Below, piece after piece: positions 1 through 10,544 of a DNA stretch of 37,736 nucleotides. Each line of letters starts with the position of its first letter. The first letter of the stretch is position 1. Position numbers and translations under genes: made by a program. The notes under the pieces are model-generated. The model saw nothing but the letters and a program-made list of their open reading frames with translations, made no database searches and was not told the DNA's origin. This DNA comes from Melampsora larici-populina 98AG31 (lineage: Eukaryota; Basidiomycota; Pucciniomycetes; Pucciniales; Melampsoraceae). The stretch is taken from the NCBI RefSeq assembly GCF_000204055.1, contig NW_006768775.1, positions 1,022,925 to 1,060,660 on the forward strand, read 5' to 3'.

Positions 1-416
1 AATTCGAAGACTGCGGCGTATTTTGTTCAGCTAGTTTACAAGGAAAAAATCACCTGTATTCATCTTAAGAAGTGCTTTACATTACATCATTGCGTCATTG
101 ATCACTTTTGGCTGTGAAAATTACATCATACATTAGTAACAAGATCATTACATTGTGTCATTACATGGTTTTTAGGGTTATTTAGGCGGATTTGATTGGT
201 TTTTGAGGCTGTTGACTGTTGTAAAGATTGTTACATGTGGATATAAGTACTCCTTGATGATTTTGGGATTGTAGCGCCCTTTTCTGCATCTTATACCTTT
301 GTTTAGTGTTATAAATCATCATTTATTTACTATATTTGTACTAAGATCACTTAAATCCGCCCCTTCAAAAGCAAGGAGAAATTTATTTACGTGTGTTAAA
401 GACTACAAGTCTAATT

Positions 417-512
417 GGGAATAATACTTACAACAGTATTGCTAGTAATAAACATAGTGTGTGACTTTTTTGCGCTTAAAATCTGGGAATAATACTTAAC
501 AACAGTATTGCT
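417..512. repeat. Two tandem hairpins in LTR copy 1
   Basis: Two 27-28 nt units occur at 417-443 and 485-512. Each reads GGGAAT, then AATACT, a 6-7 nt loop, then AGTATT. The stems are 423-428 with 435-440 and 491-496 with 504-509. The equivalent positions in LTR copy 2 (9052-9068 and 9104-9120) have different stem bases that still pair. Confidence 0.55.
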
Positions 513-655
513 TTATTTCTCTGGTGCCTTTTATCCTTTTCTCTGTTGTCACAAAGTGGTCAGCAAGTGCCCTTGTGCCGGTTTCTTTGAAGAAGGCAGT
601 CTTTAGGCAACTTCTACTATATTACACGTAGTAGATTATCCCTTCTTAGGTGTTG

Positions 656-674
656 TAAAGCTCTTGTTGAGCTT
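656..674. repeat. Terminal hairpin next to the LTR end
   Basis: AAAGCTC-TTGTT-GAGCTTT is a perfect 7-bp stem with a 5-nt loop ending 11 bases before the LTR edge. Copy 2 has the same CTTGTTG loop at 9308-9328, with stem TATAGC/GCTATA. One A-T pair is replaced by T-A and one pair is lost. Confidence 0.5.
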
Positions 675-680
675 TAAATA

Positions 681-3600
681 CTACACCGTGTGAGCAGTAC
701 TTTCCCTCATAAATGTTCTTTCACGAGGTGGAAGGGTTTCTTCCCGTACATCAGTTCTTTCACGCATTGTTGGGCTCTGAAAGCCTTTATGCACTGGTGT
801 AGGTTCTACGTAACTTACTGCTCTTTCTCTTGGTTCCGCTGTGGCTAGTCTGAATCTGGCTTCTCCTCTGAGTGATGGATCAACTCTTGGGTTCTCTTCA
901 AAAGGTGAGTTGAGATGTCTGTTGTGTACATTTGGACTTGTTTGATTTATTGGGATAGGAGTATTATTAATGTTACTCCTCACATCAGGTTTGAGTTCTT
1001 GAATGATTGACAGCCTTGCTTCATTGGCATTGTTATCCATTTGTGTTAGTTGTTGTTGTATTTCAACATTCTTTTCCAATATTTTATTATTCAATAATAC
1101 TTGTTGTCTCAGCATTTGGTCTGAAAAAGATTTAATTTGTATTTCTTGTTGTCTCAATAATTCTGTTTTCAATTGTTCATGATTATCTTTCATATTTTCT
1201 TGTAATGCGTGGTAAGATTTCATCATACTACTTTCAAATTGTTGTTGTTGTATGTTTAAGTTTTCACAAATTTTTGTGATATTTGTATCCTCTTTTATCT
1301 CGCCAATTGTTGAACTTACATGGCTTTCGTTCTTCACAAATTCATTGAGCAATTCCTCAATTTTATTATAGGGGTCTTTAATTGGTAGTTTAAGTTGTTT
1401 ATCTACTTTAGCCTCTAGTTGCTTCATTGAGTTTTTTATTTCTCCGAGATCACATATTATTGCATCACTTGTTTCTCTGATAGTTTGTTTATCTTCACTC
1501 CTTTCTTGATACATTTTATTTATTGTCTCATGGAAACTTTTATCATAACTGTTAAGTTTTGTGGACAATTTCTTCTCATTTTCTGATATTCTCGTGGCAA
1601 TTTGACTAGCTAAATTGGTCATTTGCTTTATCATGCTTTGTTCTGAAGGTTTCAATCCTGGATCTTCAACTATTTTGTTTAATGTACTTTTAATTTGTAG
1701 TACTAAAGCTTGAGTCTTATTTAGACTATACATTGGTGTCACATCTTCAGTTTGTATTCCAGTCTCTCCTTTTTTTATATTGTCACTTGTATTTGATGTT
1801 GATGTACTGGATTGTTTAGTTTCAGAGGAAATAACTTCTTTTTGTTTACCTTTGTCTTTAGGTATTATTTCTGATTGAGTTAAATGTTTGTTTTCTTTGA
1901 TTTCAACAATTTGTTCTCTGAATTTTTTTAATTCACTTAAGATATTATCATGCCTTGTTTTATTATTTTCTTTCTCATCAAGGTTATAAAAGGTATTTCT
2001 AACTTCTTCTATGTGTTCTTTTAATTCTGAGAACTTACTCATGATATCATCATAAGATGATTTCTGAAGTTGGCAATTTAGTTGAAATTCATTTACTCTC
2101 TCTCTCTCACTTTGCTCACATTGTTTTTTTAATAAACTTAAATCTGGTTGTAAATTTTCAACTCGTTGATAGATTGCATACGTTTTTCGTCTGATAAGGT
2201 CATCTAAGTCTAATTGAGAAGTTGAAAGGGAAATAGAAGAAGAAATTTTTAATTTTAAATCTGAGACTAAATGCGACTGGTTGAACAGTCCTTGAGAGTC
2301 TAACTGGTCTAGCTCCTCTTCTTCCGATTTTAAAGATGTAGCATAGGAAGAGGGTAGGATGGAATGGTCCTTATCTAAAGGTTCACCAGTAAAGAGTGTA
2401 TCAGTACTAAGAACTGATGGGTGATTGTGAAAGGATGAAGTGGGGGGAGGGAGTATACTTACTGTTCTCTCTCCTTCCCCTTCCCTTTCGAATCCGGGTC
2501 TCGATCGTCCTTCTTCATCTTCTTGACTACTAGAATCATGTCGAGAAGATTCGAGGCGTTCTCCGCCATCTCCTCGATGTCGTCGTCGTGAGCTCTCTTG
2601 CGACGCTGGCTGGACGGTCCCGCTCGTGGATGCTCGAAGTACTCCATCGTGCGAGGGTTCACATGGTAGGGATTGTACCCTGCCACCTCCTCGACTCTCG
2701 TTCGATGGCGTCGGCCACCCATGAACTCCTCGAGTTCTTGGTGCGCCTCCTTCGCTGCACCCAAGATTTGGCGAAAACTTACGTTGTTGTTCGCTATGCG
2801 CGCCTTGTCCAAGTTGTGCTTTAGGTCCACAATTGCCTGACGTAGTCGGGCTTCCTCGGCTTGACGCGTTTCCTGGTAAGATGGTTGCTGAGGAGGAGGT
2901 GGAGGTAAGTTTGGGTTGCTGACACCCGGGGTAGGTTGGTGTTGATAGACTGGGGAGGCTTGTGCTGGGTAATGCACTTGGGGATGATGGTGATGGTGCG
3001 GAGCCGGAGGGTACTGGGCCACAGGAGCTGCTAGGTTGGGCGGGTAGTTTGGTTGATAGTTGTAACCGGCTTGTTGCTGTTGGGTCTGACGAAGTTAGAG
3101 ATAGGATTTTTTTATTAATATCTCTTTCTTTAGCGAAATTGGCTACTAAAGTGGGATCTGGCTTACCTGAGGTTGGTAGTGGTTTGAATAACTCCACTGT
3201 TGACCTCCTCGTTGATCTTGAGCTTGGTTCTGTGGGTTGTTTGGGTTTTGCTGACCCTCGTGAGCTGGTTGAGCCGGCGTGGCTTGGTTGCCTTGAGCTT
3301 CTAGTAGACATAGGGTTTATGATTTACGCGAATTATGATCGAATGTATGGAAGAAAGAAATAAGAAGAAGAAAAAATTTAAAAAATGAAAGAAACAATAG
3401 AGGAGTTGTTATAGGAGAAATGATAAGACAGAAAATCACTTTATTAATGTTTTATGATTTTTCTTGTACTGGTTAAATATGTTTACTTACAATTACTATG
3501 AGTTCCTCGATCTTGTTGTTGTTCTTGGGGAGCTTGTTGGTGATTCTGTGCTCGCTGATCGTGAGGTGGTCCAGATGGATGGTTGTGATTTCCTTGTTCT

Positions 3601-4045
3601 ATTTCGGTGATCAGGAGAGAAAACGAAAAGGAATTTTCTTTTTTAGAAACAGAAGAAGAAATTTTTCTTTTGAATTATTAGTTTATCGATGACTTACGAT
3701 AAGGCTGATTTACTGGCTGTCCTGGATTTTGAATGACCAAATGATGATTGTTGTTATTGTGATACTCAGGTGGTACGATTTCTGGTGGAGGTCCTTGGGA
3801 TCTCTCGTATTCTCTCGCGGTATCGTCAGATCCGGGTGAGTCAATCTCGATGTTTGATAACGGGTCAGCAGCCGGTGTAGTGGTTGTGGATTCAATCACA
3901 ATCGGTTCGTGGCTCGTATTTCCCTAAGCGTCCTCGAACTCTAGAACTGATCCGTCTAGGTTCGATTCGGGTAGAGCTGGCGTAGATTGGTGTGTACGGT
4001 TCACTTCTGTGCCTTGTTGTTGAGGGGTTCCTCGGTTCGCAAGGT
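681..4045 (-). pseudogene. Spliced Pro/Gln-rich coiled-coil gene, 3' end cut by LTR (gag-like or host)
   Basis: I reconstruct five exons: 4045-3698, 3598-3491, 3297-3167, 3085-2463 and 2406-681. Introns run 3697-3599, 3490-3298, 3166-3086 and 2462-2407. All have GTAAG donors and AG acceptors, and all junctions keep frame. The product starts low-complexity (Gln, Pro, Asn, His), then has a helical stretch with EEARLRQAIVDLKHNLDKAR and ELEEFMGGRRHRTR, then a lysine-rich KGKGKERE segment. The last exon gives about 575 residues, mostly coiled coil (Glu, Lys, Gln, Ser-rich). The frame ends in ...HTV-stop, and the stop belongs to the LTR, so the natural C-terminus is lost. A TAG at 3924-3926 interrupts exon 1 unless an unseen intron removes it. 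No start codon is certain. An LTR-like block upstream suggests a retroelement gag, but four introns would suit a host gene better. I recognise no named family. Confidence 0.5.
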
Positions 4046-5453
4046 CTAATGAGTTAAACAAATGGGGGAAAGACACTGTAACGATACAAGTGAAAAAGAT
4101 GAGATTTATAATAGTCAGAGGAAGAGGAAGTAAGGTGGAGAGAAAAAAAAGAATGGAAGTTAGTTTTACTTCTTTCAACTCAAGACTAGTTAGTTTGGGG
4201 TTATAACAAGATAAACAAAGCTAATGTTGATTCTATTAAAATGAAGCGAGAAGAAGAAAAATTGAAGGAAAAAAAATATGAATCGATTTGAATTTACTTT
4301 TGATTTTATGGATAACTGTTATGAAGTTATAAAGGCTGTTGAATTTGATTGAATAAGTAGGATGTAGATAGCAAGTTGATTTGTGCTCTTTCACTTTGCT
4401 TGAGGATCGATTTGAATCGGGATTCGTAGTCTTCTTATATGAGTGAAATCTTTGATCCGATTCGATTCCTATGTCGATTTGTTCGATAATCACTGTTACG
4501 GATGACGTACGTTAGGTTTCTCTCGTTTTTTTTTTTTTTTTTTATTAGGTATTAATCTCTTGCTGACTCACTTTTATTATTGCTTTGTCGCTGTTTGGGC
4601 AAGGTTGTTGTTAGGATACGTTTGCGGATGTAAAATGGATGGAATCGATCCTGATCTGGTGGCGAGTGATTAGAGTAATGGTCAGTGTTCTTTCTTCGAA
4701 GTAATTGTTTTCGATATGGTGGCTTGAGAGAAGTCAGGTTTCCAAAAAAAAATACTAACTGATTTTTATTTTAATTACTGAATCGAAGGACTGGTGAGCT
4801 CCGATCCCGGAAATTCCAAAAACTTCTCAGTTTTGATTGATTCCCCTTGGTGAGTCTTCTTGCTGATTGGTTTTTCTGAACGTTTGTCCAACTCGATATC
4901 CTGAAATCAATATTCCTTTTCTTTGTCGTCGATATGATGCGTTGAAAGGAGTAGTTCCTTTTATTTTAGGATCTACGTAAGTCCTTTATCTGGGATTTTC
5001 GAAATTTGAGCTCTTGTATATGTAACTACCCGACTCGTTGGTTCTGTAGTAGAACCTGCTCGACTGTTCAGTGTAATGTGTAAAGAAAAGGAGAGATTTG
5101 CTACTTTCGAGATTATAGAACACTGTACTTGTGAGTGTGTTTATTAAAAAAAATGGTGAAAATTGATATGAATTTTTTTTTGGAACAATCAATAACTTGG
5201 AAGAATATTTGTAATTATTATAATCCAGTTTTATGATTGATTTTAATGGGTGTTATGTTTGATATGAACTGAAATGAGTAAAAAGTTGGTAGTGACTTAT
5301 CTTACTAGTCACTTTGTTATTATGTATTTTTTTTTGTGATATCTACTATTTCTTATTTTGTCTAGTTTATTATGAAATCTCACACTTTTGGTTAACAAAA
5401 GGTTATTTAAGGTTGAGGTTTTTGGGTTTCAACACGATGAGGCCCCCAAATGT
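4046..5453. other. AT-rich leader/intergenic stretch
   Basis: No supportable gene. It holds an 18-19 nt T run near 4530, pyrimidine tracts and possible further 5' exons or UTR of the 681-4045 gene. If the 5454-6405 block is an LTR of that element, this would be its untranslated leader. I saw no convincing tRNA primer-binding site. Confidence 0.3.
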
Positions 5454-5755
5454 GAGGGTTGGGTACTCAGTTGAGGACTCAAGGCTCACTAGATGGCTAA
5501 GGAAGGTTTGCAATTTTAATAATTATCTTTTAGATTTCAATTATAAAGTAATTACAATTGGAAATTTAAGAAAGAAAAGAAAGGGGGGAGAGAAGACTGG
5601 TCTGTTTGGATAAATCCAGACAGACTACAGTTAAATGACTCCTGAAAAGGAGATTTTAAATATAATTATAATTAATTATAACTGAAAACTGGATCCAAGG
5701 TTTTCCTTCAAACCTCTATTGACAGTATGAAGAGTGAGGTCTAGATCACTACACT

Positions 5756-5804
5756 GGTTGTTCTTATGGTCACCAACCTTGGGTTGTTCTTATGGTCACC
5801 AACC
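5756..5804. repeat. 23-bp tandem repeat with hairpin potential
   Basis: Two exact copies of a 23-mer (5756-5778 and 5782-5804) begin GGTTG and end CAACC, so each can fold on itself. Diverged relatives (GGCCACTACC, GGTCACTAACC) follow at about 5822-5858. Confidence 0.7.
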
Positions 5805-6076
5805 TAAGTACTTATATATAGGCCACTACCCTGTGAGTTGTTGAAGGTCACTAACCTAGTAAATAATCTACTTGGGGAAAGTAGACGATCCAGAAAATAG
5901 TTGAAGGGTGTATTACTTACTTTTAGTCAGGAACTGTTTAAAGTAGAGAAGTAAATCACTAGTCTTAATTTATAAGACCCTTGATTATGAACTTCTATAT
6001 TACTTTAAAGATGTTCTTTAAAAGTGATGTGTAATAAAAGCTTGGGGATCCCTCTCTGAAGGCTGAGAGAGAAGGA

Positions 6077-6086
6077 GTTTATATAC
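6077..6086 (-). promoter_or_regulatory. TATA box of the LTR-like block
   Basis: Minus strand GTATATAAAC lies between GAGAGGAGA and CTCCTTCTCTCTCAG. A single strong TATA followed by a CT-rich initiator region fits an LTR promoter directed toward 5454. Confidence 0.45.
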
Positions 6087-6470
6087 TCTCCTCTCCAGAC
6101 CTAACTGTAGTGATATTTGTTTATATCACTGCAGTGGTTTAGGGTTTAATTATTACTGTTATTTATGATTATTATTAATACTACATAATTACATATACCT
6201 GTTATGTAATTTATGTAGTATAAGCATTTTTAACTCTTGACACTGAGTTATGAGGTGTTATGAGTGTTTTATTACATATTACATATGATTTTAAATGTAT
6301 ATGTATATGTAATTAGGTTGTATATACGGTTTATTACAAGTTACATATGTTTTGTAGGGTTTATGTACATGTAATTAGCTGTCTAAAGGTGGTTATCTAT
6401 GTTACAAGTTAGTCTTTGGGTACATACATATGTATCCAGGGCTGACAGCGTAAGCTGATTAAGGCATATC

Positions 6471-7174
6471 TTAGCACTGGAAGTGTGTACCAAAACAAAA
6501 AAGAGGGAAAAAATGGGATCGGCTGACTTTTTTCTTCTTAGATATTTTTGAGCTTATACTGCGCGCCTCCGAGCCTTTGGAAGATGCAAGCAAATCAACG
6601 GTTAGTAAATCTAGCGCGGATGATGAACCAAAAATGAAATCCATACCCTGGGCAGTGCTCTTAGGACTTTTTTTAACCTCGGACGATGCAACTCGCTTTC
6701 CTTGGCGTCCAGTACTTGATGCTGGCTTGAGAAATGGTGGAATCACTGGTTTGATGTCTTGAAGCGATTGGAGCGATTGGATCTTTGGATAGTGTGATGG
6801 AGTGCCAACTGGGATCTCGGGATCGGCCGTCAGATTTTGAAGTTGAGCATTGGTATGGTTCCCAGGTATGTCGGTTGTTAAAGTACTTCCCACCGCAACC
6901 GAAGCCGGTGCATTGCTGGTTGGGTCAGGAAAGTCTACAAAAATACACAGTATCGCACGAGATGGTCATTGATCAGTTTAATTTGGGAAAGACATTGAAA
7001 GTTGGTTTTGAATAAAAACGACTTACACTCTGGCTGCATTGATTGTACTACTTGTGCCAAGCCAACTGGGTCAATTCGTGGACGTATTGGAGTTTTTGGA
7101 TGATTGATGTGCATCCAATCCAGCATCATCTGCTTGGTTATGCCAGGAGAGCTCGGATCAAGTAGGAAAGGCAT
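6471..7174 (-). CDS. Hypothetical two-exon protein, about 203 aa
   Basis: Exon 1 is 7174-7027 and exon 2 is 6934-6471. The 92-nt intron (7026-6935) has a GTAAGT donor and a TTTTTGTAG acceptor and keeps frame. The product begins MPFLLDPSSPGITKQMMLDW and continues with HPKTPIRPRIDP and a predicted helix GLAQVVQSMQ. The second exon is Ser/Pro/Lys-rich with a basic KKKK patch near the end. The N-terminal part looks like a small helical domain and the rest disordered. The last dozen residues are odd (aromatic, Cys) and lie beside the LTR-like block, so the native C-terminus may have been replaced. I do not recognise the family; an accessory ORF of a transposon is possible. Confidence 0.45.
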
Positions 7175-8689
7175 TGGAGATAGAGCAGGATGGTCGAGTC
7201 AGATTAGAAGTATGATCAGCTGAAGAAAGAACGAGAGGGACAAGCTAAATTGCTTGATTCTTAAATTTAATCTACGGAGTGGTGAAAAAATGTGATCGAA
7301 AGAACAAGATGTTTCGAAGAGGGTTTCTTGATGACATACCACTCAATATTGCTAAGTGCCGACGTGTTGCGTGATTGTCAATGATGATGAGTTGCCTTGC
7401 TCGAGTATTTGCAAGGGTCTTTGTTGAGTATAATGAGTTGCAGAGACGGTTTCTCACAGATCTCCATCAACAGATACTTCCATCGGCACGCTGTATAAAA
7501 CAGTCATACATGTTGAATTGTGAATATCACAGAACACAATTATAATTGTGTTGTACACGGAATGAAGTCCACACTTCAATGGTAGATCTGATTGAGCTTG
7601 GCGACTCTAATTCTCACCATCCTTTACATTCAAATGATGAGTTGATTCAAGCAAAAGTTCGAGCACAACGGACATTACCCCAAAAGTTTCGGAAAGAATG
7701 TTGTATTTCAACACACAAAAGAGGATGCAATTGAACATCACAGCTGACTGAGTTCCTGGCTGATAAAGAACTCTTTTCTTTCTATGGAAGTACATATTGA
7801 ATTTACAAATGTGTAGTATGTTTTGTGGGTATCACGTTTATGTTGTAGAGTGTATCTGTGGTCTGTGTTCAACTCATTGACGCAAAATGTCCAACGACTT
7901 TTAAAGTTCTAGTAGTTGTAATTTGCAAGGTTGGTAATGATGCGGAATCCAGGAATTGATCAGTGGAGGTTTCTGAATACACTATCTCAATCTTTCTTTT
8001 TTTTTGTGGGTCCAACTTACGTGGTAAAATGCATTTTGTTTTCCGTCATCTCGTCATGACACAAACCCATTTTTGTGTTCTGCCCGGAAAACAATATTTT
8101 TTGTGTAGTGTAAGGGAATGGAAAAAAGTCAAAATTGGTAAACAAGGGTTTACAGGTAGTTTTACATATGTAACAGTGGTATTAGTAATGAATAAGGTTG
8201 CAAAGGGTGTTTTTTAGGGATTTTCACGGTTGGAGATTACTGTTTAATGTTACAGAAGGAAAGAAAGGCTTAGTAAAAGGTGTGTAAAGTGAAGAAAAGA
8301 GGTGAAAATAGTCGAAAATGAAGGTTTTCAGCTGATTACATGTGTCAAATGACGTCAGAACATGATGAGTGATAGTTCATTCGACGCAGAATCATCAAAT
8401 TCATAATGTACAATCTTTAAATCATTATTAACAGAGGTGTATGACAAAAGTTATAAGGGATCAAAGGATTTGATTACACATCAACAAGATCACAAATCAT
8501 TAATAACTAGCAATTACATCATTGAAATGCTGAATCATCATAAGATCAAATCAATATTCATTCTAGAACATTCAAAACACAGCATATACACAGCATATAC
8601 ACAGCATTTGATCATAAGAATAGAGATTAGTCATGTTTTACTGGTCAAATTAGTAATAAATCTTATCAGATGATGAATAGAAGATCACA
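7175..8689. other. AT-rich intergenic sequence, no supportable gene
   Basis: Short open frames here (for example minus 7457-7272, containing IIIDNHATRRHLAILSG) lack an ATG start and could not be spliced in frame to the neighbouring gene. The right part contains ATTACATCATTG and GATCA motifs also seen near the left of LTR copy 1, so LTR copy 2 may reach as far left as about 8340. CAGCATATACA occurs as a short tandem near 8580-8606. Confidence 0.4.
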
Positions 8690-9337
8690 TTACATCATAG
8701 TAATGATCATAATGGGTTGATGAGCTACTGATGGCGAAATTTAGGAATGTAGAGAGTGGTTGAATCATTGGATCAAAGCTGTTTACCAGCATTTTAGTCA
8801 TCTTTTGGTTTTTTAGATGGTAAAGAGGATGTTTTAAGAGCTGTTTACCACTTTAACAATTTGTATTGATGTGTTTATAAACTTGTGTACTTTGTGCGAA
8901 ATTATGTTTCCTTTCTTCTTCATCTCTTGCAGAGCTTTAATTTTATTTATCATTCTAAATTTATTATAGCAGTACTAGGTCACTCAAACCAGCCCTTCAT
9001 CCGAGGAGAAATTTGTTTTATGTGCTTTATATGACACTGTCATTCTGGAATAATATCAAAAAGATATTGAGATTATTTTTCTACATTTTGACTCGACTGG
9101 AATAACACTTTAAATGTGTTGAGCTTATTTCTCTGGTGCTTTCCATCAAGATACTTTTCTCTTATTATCAAAGACCTGGTTATATTTCTCTGTTATCAGG
9201 AGACTTTAACAACAAAGTCCAGTTTGTTAAAGATTCTCAGAAAGAGCAGTCTCAGACACCTTCTTTAGATCTATTATATCTTCATATTATCCTCTTTCAA
9301 AGCACTGTATAGCCCTTGTTGTGCTATAAGTACTACA
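8690..9337. repeat. LTR-like sequence (copy 2) inserted in copia remains
   Basis: It ends TACTACA exactly where copia coding sequence begins, and shares its right-hand 400 bp organisation with 1-685. It has hairpins at 9052-9068 (AATATC/GATATT) and 9104-9120 (AACAC/GTGTT) and a terminal hairpin at 9308-9328. GTTTATAAAC near 8873 could be a TATA box. The left edge is uncertain. The rest of the copia RNase H domain was not found to its left, so this is not a simple solo-LTR insertion into an otherwise continuous element. Confidence 0.5.
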
Positions 9338-10544
9338 CCGTTTGCTGTAATCGACTTTTCCAGCTGACGGCAGCACCGTTCAAGTTAAAAACATAGCCTG
9401 TTGTGGACCGGCGGGTACTTGGATCGCCTGCCCAGTCTGCATCGGTGAGACATTCAGGGTAACTCCAGCTTTGATTACCCTCACTCACAACGTCTTTAGG
9501 TGAGTAAATGAGGCCTAAGTACTGGGTTCCTTTCAGATATCGAAGAATGTGAATCCCCATCTGCCACGCTAGCATAGATGGTCTGCACAAATGTTGTGAA
9601 AGAGCACCCACCGCGTAAGCTATGTCCGGTCTTGTACCTTGTGCGATATACATCAAACTTTCAACCAGGCTGTTGTATGGTATATTTGAGTTCTGGAAGT
9701 CAATGGCATCCGAGTCACTAGGTTTGATGATCTTGGTACCGCCAGGGAAGGGTGTCGACGCAGGTTTACATTCTTCAACATTGAACCTTTCCAGCACCGT
9801 TTGAATGAATCCGGGCTGACTTAAGCAATAACCTCCTTCTTCTGTAGAATTTATTTCGATTCCAACTACACAGTGTGCCGGACCTAAATCCTCCATTCGC
9901 CAATTCAACTTCAGCAAGCTCTTGATATAGTCAATTTTGTCACCGGTAATAGCCATATCATCTACGTGGAGAAAAATCAAAGTTTCTAAACCATTCTCAT
10001 CTTTTCCATACCACAAGCACGCGTCATGAGGATTTTGCAATAAACCTATACTAATAAATTTTTCTTTAACCTCTTCATTCCAGCACCTTGCCGACTGCTT
10101 GAGGCCATATAAATCCTTCCTTAACCTAGCCACCTTCCCATTTCTCCTTTCTTCATCATAACCCTCAGGTAATTCTAGATAGATCTCTTCTTTCAACCCG
10201 CTATTGAGGAAAGCAGCAATGGCATCCATCTGGTCCAACGGCCAACCTCTTGCTGCTGCGACAGCCACTACTATACGCCAAGAAGCTAGACGTCCCGTTG
10301 GCGCAAACGTTTCATTGAAGTCGACACCTTGGGTTTGAGTATAACCTTTTGCTACATAACGAGCCTTATGTTTCGAAATACTCCCGTCAGGGTTCAATTT
10401 GTATTTAAAATGCCAGTGTCCCCCTACGACTGGAGCATGAGTTGGACGATCAACAACTTCCCAAACACACATATCTTGAATGTTTTTCATTTCTTTATCA
10501 CATGCCTCTCTCCACTTAGCAGCATCAGGAGTCTTCATTGCCAT
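9333..10544 (-). pseudogene. Copia pol, reverse transcriptase and RNase H start
   Basis: The 403-residue frame begins in the conserved AMKTPDAAKWREACDKEM segment. It holds the RT motifs WHFKYKLNPDGSISKHKAR, QMDAIAAFLNS, DLYGLKQSARCW and FLHVDDM (YVDD-type box), then the connection ENLMYIAQ-like motif as ESLMYIAQGTRPDIAYAVG. RNase H begins (DADWAGDPSTRRSTTGY) but stops at WKSRLQQTV, where the LTR supplies the TAG. The typical downstream ALST.EAEY region is absent. In the same frame upstream, AREAMKA-like sequence continues across a TAA at about 10565 to the integrase frame. This copy cannot be autonomous. Confidence 0.88.

Larger units (their letters stand above)
1..685. repeat. LTR-like sequence (copy 1), cut by window start
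   Basis: The right end reads ...TACTACA and stops against coding sequence. It aligns in pieces with 8690-9337, which ends in the same TACTACA. Shared landmarks are a GGAGAAATTT block, two tandem GGAATAAT hairpins, TATTTCTCTGGTGC, and a terminal hairpin around CTTGTTG. A TATA-like GGATATAAGTACTCC near 239 suggests the plus strand is the sense strand, but orientation is unproven. The left end lies outside the window, so a solo LTR cannot be told from the edge of a full element. Its insertion supplies the TAG that ends the neighbouring open frame. Confidence 0.55.
5454..6405 (-). repeat. Second, unrelated LTR-like block
   Basis: On the minus strand it starts TGTAACATAG and ends CCCTCACA, so it has TG...CA ends. 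A TATA box (GTATATAAAC, minus) is followed by CT-rich sequence, AAGCTTTTATTACAC and a long downstream part, as in retroelement U3-R-U5 layouts. It is AT-rich and carries internal tandem repeats. It lies upstream of the gag-like gene in the matching orientation. No second copy lies in the window, so the boundaries are estimates and LTR identity is inference. Confidence 0.4.

Noticed and set aside
681..3311. Single 876-residue protein as the gene product
   Set aside because: The middle of this frame is low-complexity Ser/Pro/Gly, while another frame gives helical protein joined by good introns that all keep frame. Kept only as a possible retained-intron form.
3955..3968. GGTTCGATTCG resembling a tRNA B box
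   Set aside because: No matching A box, acceptor stem or terminator nearby, and the bases are part of the coding exon.
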